Assembly (NCBI GenBank): GCA_051294375.1
Contig: CM119270.1
Location: 18,201,710 to 18,265,709, forward strand
Direction: 5' to 3'
DNA: 64,000 nucleotides
Source: Paraspadella gotoi
Lineage: Eukaryota; Chaetognatha
In this document: one piece after another, positions 1-15,556 of the stretch
Layout: every line of letters starts with the position of its first letter
Numbering within the stretch: the first letter of the stretch is position 1
Program-made: the position numbers and the translations under genes
Notes under the pieces: generated by a model
What the model was told of the DNA's origin: nothing
Database searches by the model: none
What the model saw: the letters and a program-made list of their open reading frames with translations, nothing else

Positions 1-1260
1 GCATAAAGCTTAAAAAAAACTTAAAAAAAAACTTACAACCAAGAACTGGTGGATTCCAATGTGTTTGCGCGCAGTATTTCACTTTTCACGTCTATTTTTT
101 TTGATAACGATCGATATGAATGAATATGACCATTTTACATGGACATCAACTAAAAAAACTTTTTTTTGCTCCGTCTATGACATGTACCAGGGCATCAAAA
201 TTCCGTTCTGTTTATTTCTTTATATTTTTAGGAATCCTGAAGGCGGCCGCCTGCAGTCCTTATAGATTTGGAGCGGTCTTTTTCTGCCCGTTACAATGAG
301 CAACCCAACTTTTAGGCAAAATAAATGAAGTTTTTAACGTAAGTGTGACAAGACTGACGGAACAAACATACCACCCGACAGACCGACTTATTAAAACTGA
401 CACGTTTAAAATATCTGCTCTGCGTGAAGTACTCGCGGCGAATAATGTGGGCCAGCGACGGCCGGATTATCATCAACGCAAAATCGTCAACATCGGTTTT
501 GTTTGACGAGTAAAGAGTATTTTTGTTCCTTTTGCAGAGTTGACGTCTTTTATTGGCTGAATCGATGTCACTCCCTATTTGACGAAGTCTTTACCCGATA
601 AAATATCTTCACGTGTTCGAATGTGATTACTTCTCGCATTATTGAGTTATTTTATTATTATTATTTTATGATTATATTATTATTATTATTATTATTAGTA
701 TATCTATATTATTATTATTCATTATTTATTCATTATTATTATCATTATTTATTATTATTCATTATTATTATTTATTTATTTTATTATGGTTAGCCTTATG
801 AGTTATTTTCACGTTTTTAAGTTTCGTCGGCGAATATTTTAGCGCAAACAAATTGTGATCCCGATGAGCGCTCACAGTACTTGACGTCTTCTGTCGATAA
901 TTTCTTTCTAACGATATGTGTGGGCTATTGAAACAATTATTTGTTAATCCTATCTAGAAACATTTTCAATGCTAATTCTCACCATGAATATCAATCTATG
1001 ACCGCACTGTTCTTATTTGGCGTTTTATTATTGGTACAATCCGTACGAAACATTTACCAAAATTTTTGCATTCCACAGAAATTGCCTCTCATAAAACTAT
1101 ATCCAACCTTATTTTCCAAAAACAATTAGATCATAGTAATACCAATGATTCGCTTCAATTTCTTCTGATTCTTACGACTATTAACTATAATTATAACTTA
1201 ACTCGGTTCATTTACCAAAAAAATCCGGATAAGAAATGACCATTGTGACATGTAAATTCA
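1..1260. other. anonymous AT-rich sequence with a TTA-rich tract at 645-787
   Basis: No gene or repeat family recognised. The 645-787 segment is a degenerate (TTA)n/(ATT)n array interrupted by CATT and TTTA units. Short open frames on both strands show no family resemblance. Confidence 0.7.
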
Positions 1261-1289
1261 ATCGGTGTCGGGTTTGAGCCTTGCTCATA

Positions 1290-2090
1290 CCGAGAGGAGA
1301 GAGAGAGAAGAAGAGAAGAGATTGAGAGAGACGAGAGACGAGAGAGAAGAAGAGAAGAGAGAGAGAGATCGGAAAGGGAAAAACACGCGGAAAATAGCAC
1401 CGTCAATTTGTACTTTAGACGGGGGCTCAAGCCGTTCTCCCCGCAAACCACCGTTTTGGATCACGCAAGATTGGTTGAAGAAAAGAGGAAGTTAAAAGAA
1501 ACCGGCGGGAAGGTAGAGAAAAGTAGAATAAGTAGAAAAAAGTACAAAAGAATATGAGATGAGAGAGACCCGAGTGAGGCCAAGGGGCCCAAGAGAAAAC
1601 CTATAGGAAACCTGAGGCAATGACTGCAAGGCGGAACTTTTCCATACTCATAATCTTGAGAAGGGACCGTCTCGAGGAAGCCAGACAGAGAGAGAGAAGA
1701 GAGAGAGAAAGAGAAGATGAGAGAAACGAGAGAGAAGAGAGCGAGATTGAATGCTGGAAAACATACGGAGTCGAATTAACGAACAATAAATAATTAGAAA
1801 AAGATTGAGGAGGAAAAGCCGCGAATCCCTAAAAAACATTATATTCTCCGAACAAACAAGCAATGAAAAAGTAAAAATTTGTATTTTTTTTTTTTTGTTG
1901 CTGAGAAGATGGAGGGAAAGGAAGGAAAAAAATAAGGCTATGGAAAAGAGGAGAGAGAAAGCGAAGAGAGAGGACTGAGAAGAGAGAAAGAGAGAGAGAG
2001 AGAGAACGATCGACGAGGCAGAGAGAGACAGAAGAGAGCGACGACAGAGACAGAGACAAGAAACCCGAGAGAGTTGAGAGAAAGAGATCA
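1290..2090 (+). repeat. degenerate GA-rich purine tracts
   Basis: Two imperfect (GA)n tracts, about 1,290-1,372 and 1,685-2,085, are interrupted by AGAAG and GACGAG units and separated by ordinary sequence. Open frames across them are low-complexity Arg/Glu or Leu/Ser artefacts. Confidence 0.8.
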
Positions 2091-2307
2091 AAATTACAGT
2101 TTCAATTATTGAAATTAAAATTTACAAAAGAAAACATTACAACAATCAAAAACAAATTCCAAAAATGTCAATGAAAACGTTAAAACATGACGAGAAATAA
2201 AAAATCCCAAAAGGGGAAAAATTTCGGGGCAACGCACATATCTTGTCGCACCCTTCGGTTTCCATATTTACTCTTTAACGCCTGACGCAAATTTTTTCGT
2301 TAGTTGA

Positions 2308-2400
2308 TATGGAGAGAGAGAGAGAGAGAGAAAGAGAGAATGAGGAGAGAGAGAGGAAGAGTGAGAGAGGAGACAGCGCCGGGAGAGAAGACGAGAGAGA
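2308..2400 (+). repeat. GA-rich tract
   Basis: (GA)n with GGA interruptions, directly upstream of the CACGTG array. Confidence 0.8.
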
Positions 2401-2519
2401 TGACGGTGGAGAGCATGAAAACGAAACCCGCTATTGTTCAGTTCTCTTCGGAAAAGGGCTCCTTTGCACAGCCTCTCACGCACAACAAAGATTGTACGCG
2501 TGTCTCCCTCCCACGACCG

Positions 2520-2940
2520 GTCATCCACTGTGACCGGGTTGCATCACGTGATGCCGGTATCATCACGTCCGTGGAAGCCGTATCAGTCACAGTGACCGAA
2601 TCAATCACTAGCCTACCGATTAAGTCCACGTGACCGATCATTCACGTGACCCGCCGGGTCATCACGTGACCGATCATTCACTCGTGATCTGGTTTTCATT
2701 CACTGGACAACGATCAATCACGTGACACCCGATCATCACATGACCGATCATCACGTGGTCGATCATGCACGTGAACACGGTATGTCATCCACTGTGACCG
2801 ATTCATCACACGTGGACCGAGACGCCCGATCATTCACGCTGACGATCATCACTGACCATCATCACGTGAGCCGATCATCACGGGAGGCGGTGACCGATCA
2901 ATCACGTGATTCCGATCATCAACACGTGACTTGTTTTTGG
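2520..2940. repeat. degenerate minisatellite of CACGTG palindromes (E-box array)
   Basis: Eleven exact CACGTG hexamers lie between 2,545 and 2,928, embedded in units resembling GACCGATCATTCACGTGACC. Spacing varies, with units of about 17-40 bp. Most are preceded by ATCA or TTCA, giving TCACGTGA or TCACGTGAC. Other units carry the one-off variants CACTGTGACC and CACATGACC. CACGTG is the core site of bHLH-ZIP factors such as Myc/Max, USF and MITF/TFE. Whether it is bound is unknown. Frames that are open across it are repeat artefacts. Confidence 0.85.
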
Positions 2941-3424
2941 TGGTGCGCGGTCGTAACCGCGACTCGGAATCACAACCATAAGACAATCGAAATACGCTAA
3001 TTTCAATTAAACACTAAATTAAATTATACACCAATTGCGCTGCTAAAAATATTAAAGAATCAACCCGCTAGTACCCGAAGTTTATTTTAAATTAAAACTT
3101 TCGTTAAACAGGGTTCCAATATTCAAATCAAATTTATTATAATTTTCTTCTTTTAGAAAGAAGAAAAATTTTTCCCTACGGGTAAAATCTTTACACATTA
3201 TCAAAAAAAATCGTGTTCTCCTCAACTGTGACGCGGGGTGACACGAGGACGGGGATAACGACTACGAGCGAGCAGACAGACCCGACCCGGAACGATACTC
3301 GCCACAAAGACGGACAACCGATCAACCTTCAATTGAAAGATCCAGACATTTTTTCTGATTCCCGAACTACTTATTATAATATTATTTTTTCATTCTGGAA
3401 TTCATTTTGAGAGCATGGTACTTG

Positions 3425-3488
3425 ATTCCTACAGACCCTCACTGACTCCCAAATGGTGGAAGATGAGGGTCAATAAAATGTCAGGAAT
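3425..3488. other. nested inverted repeat (hairpin)
   Basis: Inner arms GACCCTCA (3,434-3,441) and TGAGGGTC (3,464-3,471) are perfect complements. Outer arms ATTCCT (3,425-3,430) and AGGAAT (3,483-3,488) extend the stem with bulges. The loop is 22 nt. It could be the end of a small element or a chance hairpin. Confidence 0.5.
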
Positions 3489-3499
3489 AGGAACCAATT

Positions 3500-6240
3500 G
3501 GCCATCAAACAAAAATTATCATTTTTGGACCGATATTTCCTAACTACTTAACTTTCAATGTTAACCAAAATATGCCTTTTTCATCGTTCCAGTTATACCA
3601 AATACTTTTCTTTAAATATCCTATCGATCTATTATGAAAGAAAGAAGGTTTATTACACCCTCACGGAATATCACTTTTAACTCGTCTAAAATATCACGAT
3701 CTGTTCAGCGTCTGAACGCAACCGCCCCACTCCTTGACCACTGATTCCTCTCATCTCTCTGAGCGTTGCCTCTTAGCATTTCTTCGCCAGCGTGCGCTTG
3801 ATCAAAAAATCTTGGATTGATTCATCAAAAATGTACAGCTCACGATGCCAAGCTCACATGACAAAAAATCCAAAAAGTGGAACAGTCCCGAGAGCGGAAA
3901 GAATGACTGTCTGGCCCCGAAATAGTAAGTCAGAACGTGATTTTAAGGACTATCTGTGCTAAACAAAATAGAGACACGACTCACACGGGCACAATAAAGT
4001 AGAAGTCACTTGCTAAAATTAAAAAGTCAGCGAAACAAAAACACCGCACTCAAACAACCCCCCCACCTAGAGACTCAAACAAAGGCACTCGCCCGCCGCC
4101 GTGTAACCTCCGCCATGAGGAACGCGACTTCCTCCCGAAGCATGCAAAACAACAAAAACAATAAACAAACAACAACAAAATCACAGATAGACACCCGCTG
4201 AAATGCCACCTCATCAGCTTCCTCCTCCTTCGAGCTCAACTCTGACCCGATCAGAAGAAGGTAGCATTTTAATGTTATTTGAAAAAAATGAATTTTTGTT
4301 AAACCTTTTAATGTCAATTGCCAGCAATATAAACAGAAGTATGACCTCACAGGCACGACAGAAAGAAACAGCCAGAACGCCTCCAAAGTAATGAAAAACA
4401 AACACGCGAATGTTTGGGATCTGACTTGTGTAGATTTTTTGTTGAGGAAAAATATCGATTTTTCTTCAGTGTCTGTTTAATGGATAAAGACATGCTTAAT
4501 GAGTCGCCGCAGATGGTTAACAAGACGGTCAGTAAAGAAGGTGAAGCATCGAGCATTCTGTGAGCACGAAGCATAATGAAAGAGTGATCTAACAGTTCTA
4601 AATTGTAAAAGTTAACAGTCATGCTCTTTTCTCCCAACCCATTCAGTCCCAAAAACTTTCTCCTCATTCTATTGGTCCCTTTTTCATCACCGACTTCCAT
4701 TTTTTTGTCTCCGATTCGTTTCTTTCTTTCTTTTCACCTCTTCTATTGTAATAAGTGTTTCCATTTAGTTCCCTTCCCTCCGACTCCTTATTTATTCTAA
4801 ACTACACCTTATCAATTAATCATTCATTTTACTTCAAATAAATATCTAATTCATCAACCATCAATTAACTATAACATTAAAATACTATTATCTCAATAAT
4901 CGTATTGCATTCCATCATCTCGTTTTTTTCCGGATTTTTCATTAATTCTGCATATCATGACTCATGAGTCTTTTAAATTTATTAGTCGGTTCTGCTTCAT
5001 CAGAGATCCCGACTCTATAATCAACTGTCGGTCCGTCGGTCCCCCCCTCATAATGTCGGCCACCTAACTATATCATCAAACATCAATTATATATATTATG
5101 CAAAAAAATAAGTCCTCCGTCCGTCCCCCTTAGCCCAAAAAACACCCAATACCTTCTATCTAGATGAAATAATTTTGTTTGTAGGAGTTTATGAGTTATA
5201 TAAGTTCGATGAACGTCCCGAGTGAAATGAGTTAAATAAAAAGTAATTTAACTAATTAGTCCATAATTTAATCCAATAATTAATTAATTAAGTCAATCAA
5301 TCTCCATCCCGCCCATCTTATCCAAAAGCCCTCCCGAAAATACTCGTATGCGTGGATTGGAATGAAATTTTGTGTGTGGGGTAGGACATGTGATGAAGCT
5401 GATATAAAAGTTCCGATGGAATCCTGGCCGACTAAATTAGTATTTAATATGAAAAACCCCTACACGTATGCTTTACATCATTTACTATTTTTAACCAATA
5501 AATATCCTAATTGATATGCGAAAATCGTAAAAAACTATGAATATAGTATGCAGAGTTGAATTTGTGTGTGGAAGAAGTGTATCATATGAAAGCCCGATAT
5601 GATTAACTCCACAATAGAGATCCTATATAATCATTTTCAGATCGATGATAATTCATCATTGAATGTAATGATAGTACATTCCACTGATGGGAAAATCATT
5701 CATTGATCCGATGATAGTTCATCATTGAGCCATGATAGTCATTCCATTACCGCAGCATGAGTTATTAGAAGAGAGAGAGTGAGAGAGCATGTTGACTTCT
5801 TCCAAGTAGAGAATTATAGATGCAATAATTAATAAACATATATAAAAGTTTTAGAAAGAAATAAACATAAATCAATCACCAAAATCTCGGACATNNNNNN
5901 NNNNNNNNNNNNNNNNNNNGCCGTAAGAGTCTTTCGATTCGATAAACCATCTTTTAAAACCGACGAGTTTTGTTTGAGATAGCAATATCCCGCTCGTTAT
6001 CTTCCATGACGTTATCGGGCGCTCTGAGACAGAGCGTTGCCAGCTTCAAAGAGGCAGATTTAGCAGCTTGGGGCTGTCGTATCTATACTTTTTTTTTTCG
6101 TCCCTAACCGTTACAGTACTTTTAAGTTTAAATTCATTTTATAATAATATTTTAATATTATAATTATAGTTTTTTTTTTTAAAATAAAAACTATCCGTAT
6201 TTTTAAAAAACCATACGCCATAAATTTACAGGTCAATACG
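3500..6240. other. anonymous AT-rich intergenic sequence
   Basis: No gene is recognised on either strand. A loosely repeated pair of segments near 5,350-5,405 and 5,548-5,605 shares GTATGC...GAATTTGTGTGTGG, and 5,643-5,745 repeats GATGATA-TTCATCATTGA. A 25-N placeholder gap lies at 5,895-5,919. Confidence 0.6.
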
Positions 6241-6249
6241 TCAACAATA

Positions 6250-6319
6250 CGCCATTCAAATTCTCTGTCGAATCCGCATCAATCGCCATTCAAAATTCTC
6301 TGTCTCGATTCCCATCAAG
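6250..6319. repeat. 34-bp tandem duplication
   Basis: Two copies begin CGCCATTCAAA at 6,250 and 6,284, with unit end GCATCAA / CCATCAA. They sit in a short GC-richer patch that runs to about 6,480. Confidence 0.7.
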
Positions 6320-7029
6320 AGGCCACCGATTCGACTTCCGTCGCCAACTGCGTCCACGATTTCAGTTTTCCCGTCGCTTGGCAACGCCGCCGCTTCTCTT
6401 GCTCGATTCGACTTTTTCCGGCGAATGAGATCGGCGAAATGAGATTCCGGCCCGAGATTAACCAAATTTCCGGTCTTGAGAGATGAGAGAGAAAATTGCA
6501 GTCGATCCGAAAGGAGTCCGTTTAATGGACTCGAGCGACGGAAAATAAATGTGCGAGGAATATTGAAAAGATTTTAAAGAAATATTTACGAAAATACTAA
6601 AGGATATTAAAGGAAATATCCTTGCCGACGGAATGTTATCGAGAACAATTTCTTATCGGAGAGCTAAGTTTTATTATTTTTTTATAATTTTTATAGAAAA
6701 AACATACATTTTATTAGCTAATCTTTTTTTTTTCAGATATTATATAATCTGAACGTTTCCCATGGGAGCGTCTTTTAAAGTATTCAAAAGCAACAATTAG
6801 AAAAATCGAATAGGCAAGCAAGTCCCTTTACACGCTTTTGAATTTTTTTTTAAGCGACGGGACCTTGGACCGTTGTTGCATCCTTCGCTTGAGTTTAAAC
6901 CGTCGGCTCTTATTTTTGAGACCATGCTCGGTCGAAATATAAAAGAGAATAATAGTCAACCCCACTTCTTCTCTTATCTCTCTCTTCTCTTCTTCTGCCC
7001 TCTACTCCATTTCTCCCATTCACTTCATC

Positions 7030-7098
7030 TGCAGCCCATCTATCATTTCACTCTCTCTCACCTTGCTGGCGAAAGCTCCTTTCTTGTTCCTCTTCTCA

Positions 7099-7129
<31 letters not shown>

Positions 7130-7285
7130 CTTCTCTCTCTCTCTACGTAACGAGAAACGGGTCCCGCGTCACTCAAACGCGGGTCTCATTACCCGACGAA
7201 CAGAAGGATTTTTATTTAGAGATGAACAACAACAACCAACAAGACGACGACGGGACGACGCGACGACGACGACGACGATGAACCC
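7030..7285 (+). repeat. CT tract and ACG/AAC triplet run
   Basis: (CT)n at about 7,098-7,144 and (CAA)/(GAC)/(ACG)n at 7,226-7,279. Open frames here are repeat translations. Confidence 0.8.
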
Positions 7286-7829
7286 GCCCAGTTAAAAATC
7301 CTCAAACGACTGGTTAAGAGGACTCTTGGACCAACGACTCGAAAAGGTGAGTTTGAAGAATGAAGATGAGATGAGAAAATTGAGATGAAATTAATAATGA
7401 GCAGTAACCCGAGATGAAACATTGAAAACGAGGAAAAGTTGATTTCAAAATATTTTTAAATGTGAGAAAGCGTAAAAAGATGATAATTAAAAAAAAAAGA
7501 TACAAATGTTGACTTGAAAAAAATAGATAAAATAAAATATCGCGCGGTCTCAAAAGTCCAAAAATCGTCCAAAGTTAAAAACGCGACGCTAGAGGGCGAC
7601 GACGAAAAGAAACTTGAGTTCAGGATCAAGTAGAGAAGGTCACAGGTGGGCGAAGAGCAAAGGGGTCGAGAAAGGGACATTCCGTGACCCACTGTTGAAG
7701 AAGGACCACTTTCTTTTTGTTTTATTTTTTTTCGAGATTCCCATTCACTGTTTTTGTCGTTCTGTTTTGTTTGATTTCTTTTTTTTGTGTTTTTTTCAAA
7801 ATGGTCAAAATCAGTACGAGAGATAGATA

Positions 7830-8441
7830 TGGCCTTCACCACTGTAAGTAACGATGCGTGCGTCTCAGGTTCAACCCTGGTGTCCATTGTTGGATATAAT
7901 CGTGACCGGTTCTAAAATGAGCGCAAGTACTTGGCTGGTGAATAAACGGGACTGTGAGAGAGTATCTTGATTAAAGCTTGCGAGGGACCTGCTATGTATT
8001 TTCTTGTAAGAGTGATGTGAGGCCTTAACCACTAAAGCCAGTCCAAAGTCAGGGAACAAGATAAGCCTTATTTTATCTAAATGAATGGATAATTTTATAT
8101 GGTTACCAATTTCATAAAATTTCCAGCTCCTTGTATTTTTGATGCTAGGTTGCGGAGTACAATATAAGTATTCCCGATCTACATACTACAATTGAAACAT
8201 CTTTGAAGATATTTTCCACTTCATTGATAGGGAAGCCAGGTACTTCGTGGAGTGAATACAACGGGACTAGTGAGAGAGTAATTGATTGCAAGGCTTGCAG
8301 TGGGACTGCTGATGTAAATATTTCTTGTAAGAGTGATGGAAGGCCTTAAACCACCAAAGCCTGTCCAAAGTCAGGGCGCAAGATAGGCTTATTTATTAAA
8401 TGAATGGATAATTTTTATATGGTTGTACCAATTTCTTGACA
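7830..8441 (+). mobile_element. SINE-like dispersed repeat, two adjacent copies
   Basis: The first copy (about 7,830-8,120) begins with a segment carrying GGTTCAACCCT at about 7,868, a good match to a tRNA B-box (polymerase III). Both copies then share GGACTGTGAGAGAGTA...TTGTAAGAGTGATG...GGCCTTAA and a common 3' part: GTCCAAAGTCAGGG, CAAGATA, TTATTTA, AAATGAATGGATAATTTTATATGGT, ACCAATTTC. The second copy (about 8,098-8,441) has an extra 5' body including GAAGCCAGGTACTTCGTGGAGTGAATA. The same body occurs in reverse orientation at 23,645 and 25,490. No coding capacity. The SINE class is inferred from size, the B-box and the shared 3' end. Confidence 0.65.
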
Positions 8442-8542
8442 ATGGCACTTCACGTGAGATCGAGTCACGATCACTAGAGACGAGGCACCACGACTGTTGG
8501 CGAGTTACCCCCGCTGCCTGGGGTATCACAGGCAATCTCATA

Positions 8543-8874
8543 CAAATACGCTTTCGAAAGAGATTCATTATCGTGCCATATATACTAGATTTGAACTAAT
8601 TGTTACTAAACAATTACGCTTTCGAAAAGTTATTTCAATTTATCGTGCATTAATACCTAGAATTTCAACTAATGTCTAAACAAATACGCCTTTCGAAGAG
8701 TATTTCATTTATCTGCATAACACTAGATTAAACTAATGTTACTGAACAATACGCTTTCGAAAGGAGTATTTATTTATGTGATATACTAGATTTAACTATG
8801 TTACTGACCAATACGCTTCGAAAGAGTATTCATTTATCGTGCATAATATTAGATTTTAACTAATTGTTACTGAA
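8543..8874. repeat. 68-bp satellite, five tandem units
   Basis: Each unit holds AAATACGCTTTCGAAAG, then AGTATTCATTTATCGTGCATA, ACTAGATTT, AACTAATTGTTACTGA. Units start near 8,543, 8,612, 8,680, 8,745 and 8,806. CTTTCGAAAG is a 10-bp perfect palindrome at the same place in most units. Unit lengths fall from about 70 to 61 bp through single-base losses. Confidence 0.9.
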
Positions 8875-9379
8875 CGCAACTGATCTTTCCGATCATATTT
8901 CGTACGGGATTTTGTGGTTTTTAGTGTAAGAAAAAAATAATATTATATTTGTGACGCACAAACTGGATAAAAAATTGACGCGAAGAAGAAAAAAGCGGAA
9001 AGGGAATTTCCTATCCATGCCATTCCATGCGTATGTCACCGCGTACAGTGACATACAGTGCCATGCCGTGCTAAGCAGTGCCATGCCATTATGCTTCTAA
9101 ATTTCTTCTTTTCCCAAACACCATCGCAAGTCTACTCCATCTCCTTTCAATTCCGTGACTATTTTCTCTTATTCCATCAGCCTGCCAATGCGCCTCTCGC
9201 TCATTGCCGCCAATAGCTCACGATTGCAAAGTCATCAAAGGCTCGTTTGGGACTCTTTTTCCTTTTTTTCCTCCTGACCCAATTTTTTTCCCTGATGGAC
9301 CACAATATTCTGCCCCCACTATCCTCCGATTCGCTTTACCACTGTCTGTTCATTTCGTCATTTTTGGTTTCTTCCATTT

Positions 9380-9930
9380 CCCTATTCATTCTTACTTACT
9401 TTCCTACTTCCTACCTTCCTACCTTCTTTTTCTTATTATATTTTTTTACGTTCCTCGTTTACTTTTATTATCCCTTCCCACTTTTTTCTACCATTTTTCT
9501 CACCCCTTCTCCCTCTCATTTTCTTTATCCCTCCTATTTTATCTCCCTTCCTCCTTTCTCTTCTTCTTTCTCCCTCCCTTTCTCCTTTCTCCTTTCTCCT
9601 CTTCTTTCTACCTCCCTTCCTCCTTTTTCCTCTTCTTTCTCCCTCCCTTCCTCCTTTCTCTTCTCCTTTCTTCTCCTTACCTCCTTTTCTTCTCCTTTCT
9701 TTCTCCCTTCCTTCTTTCTTTTCTTCTTTTTTCTCCCTTCCTACTTTCTCTTCTCCTTTCTTTTCCTTACCTCCTTACTCCTCTCCTTTCTTTCTCCCTT
9801 CCTCCTTTCTCCTCTTCTTTTTTCTCCCTTCCTCCTTTCTCCTCTCCTTTCTTCTTCTTTCCTCCGCCAATCTCACTTTTTTTTTTAACTTTTTCAATTT
9901 CTCCCTCCATTTATTCTTTTCCTGTAGAAA
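9380..9930 (+). repeat. polypyrimidine tract with 25-40 bp substructure
   Basis: Nearly pure C/T for over 400 bp, with repeated units of the form CTTTCTCCCTTCCTCC. Two long Leu/Phe/Ser/Pro-only frames run through it because TTT/CTT/TCC triplets contain no stops. They are not credible proteins. Confidence 0.9.
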
Positions 9931-10192
9931 CCAGAGAAAGAGGAAAGAAGTAAAAAAGAAAAAAAGAATAAAAGAAAAAAGGAGGAAATGAATGAGAATC
10001 GAGAGAAAAGAAAAAAAGGAAAAAGGTGAGAATTTACTAAAAAAAAAGAAAAAAGATAAGAGAGAAATAAAGAAAGAGAGAAAGGAAAAATAAAAATAGA
10101 GGAAAGAAAAAAATCTGAAAAGAGAGGAAGAGAGAGAAGAAAAAAGACAAGAAAAGAAAAGAAAAGAAGAGAAAAGAAGAAACAGACCACAA
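9925..10192 (+). repeat. A/G-rich polypurine tract
   Basis: Directly follows the polypyrimidine tract, so strand composition inverts within about 20 bp near 9,927. Mostly GAAAAA, GAGA and AAAGA units. Confidence 0.85.
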
Positions 10193-10271
10193 AGTTATGG
10201 AGGGGAAAGAATTTCCCGGTCGATGTCTCTCTAGGGTTTTTGGGTTGGGGGATTGAATGAAAATACAATGA

Positions 10272-10274
<3 letters not shown>

Positions 10275-10355
<81 letters not shown>
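10275..10355 (+). repeat. (CT)40 microsatellite
   Basis: Uninterrupted dinucleotide array of 81 bp. Confidence 0.95.
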
Positions 10356-10357
<2 letters not shown>

Positions 10358-10727
10358 GGGAATCAGCGATGGGAAGAATGAACGAGAATACAATGAGCGG
10401 GTTCCCTCTCACCCTTTTCTCCGTCGTTTCCACGTCTCACAACAACAACAACAACAACGACAACCAGAAGGATGGAAAATATGTTTGACGCAAAGAAAGT
10501 GAAAGAATTTTTTTTTTCAAACTTAATCCATCGATAAAAAAAATAAATATCATCGGCGGGAACAAGTTTCTCTTTGTTGATGTTTTTCCTCTTTTTTTTT
10601 ATTTAAATTTTTTGTTGTCGAGAATTTAATATAAAAAAAATTAGAGTAGTCTGCTCGGGACAAGTCTCTTTGAAATCTTGAGACGCTTAAATTTTATTTT
10701 TTNNNNNNNNNNNNNNNNNNNNNNNNN

Positions 10728-12670
<1,943 letters not shown>

Positions 12671-12675
12671 TGTTT

Positions 12676-15531
<2,856 letters not shown>

Positions 15532-15556
15532 NNNNNNNNNNNNNNNNNNNNNNNNN

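Noticed and set aside
3213-3410. 65-codon plus-strand frame after the CACGTG array
   Set aside because: Short, Thr/Asp-rich, no domain, and no neighbouring exon-like sequence.
6256-6465. 69-codon minus-strand frame with protein-like composition
   Set aside because: Begins with TTG, spans a 34-bp tandem duplication, has no recognised domain and no supporting splice or promoter signals.
9204-9953. 249-codon open frame of Leu, Phe, Ser and Pro
   Set aside because: Lies wholly in a polypyrimidine tract where stop codons cannot form; no domain, and similar frames exist in two registers.
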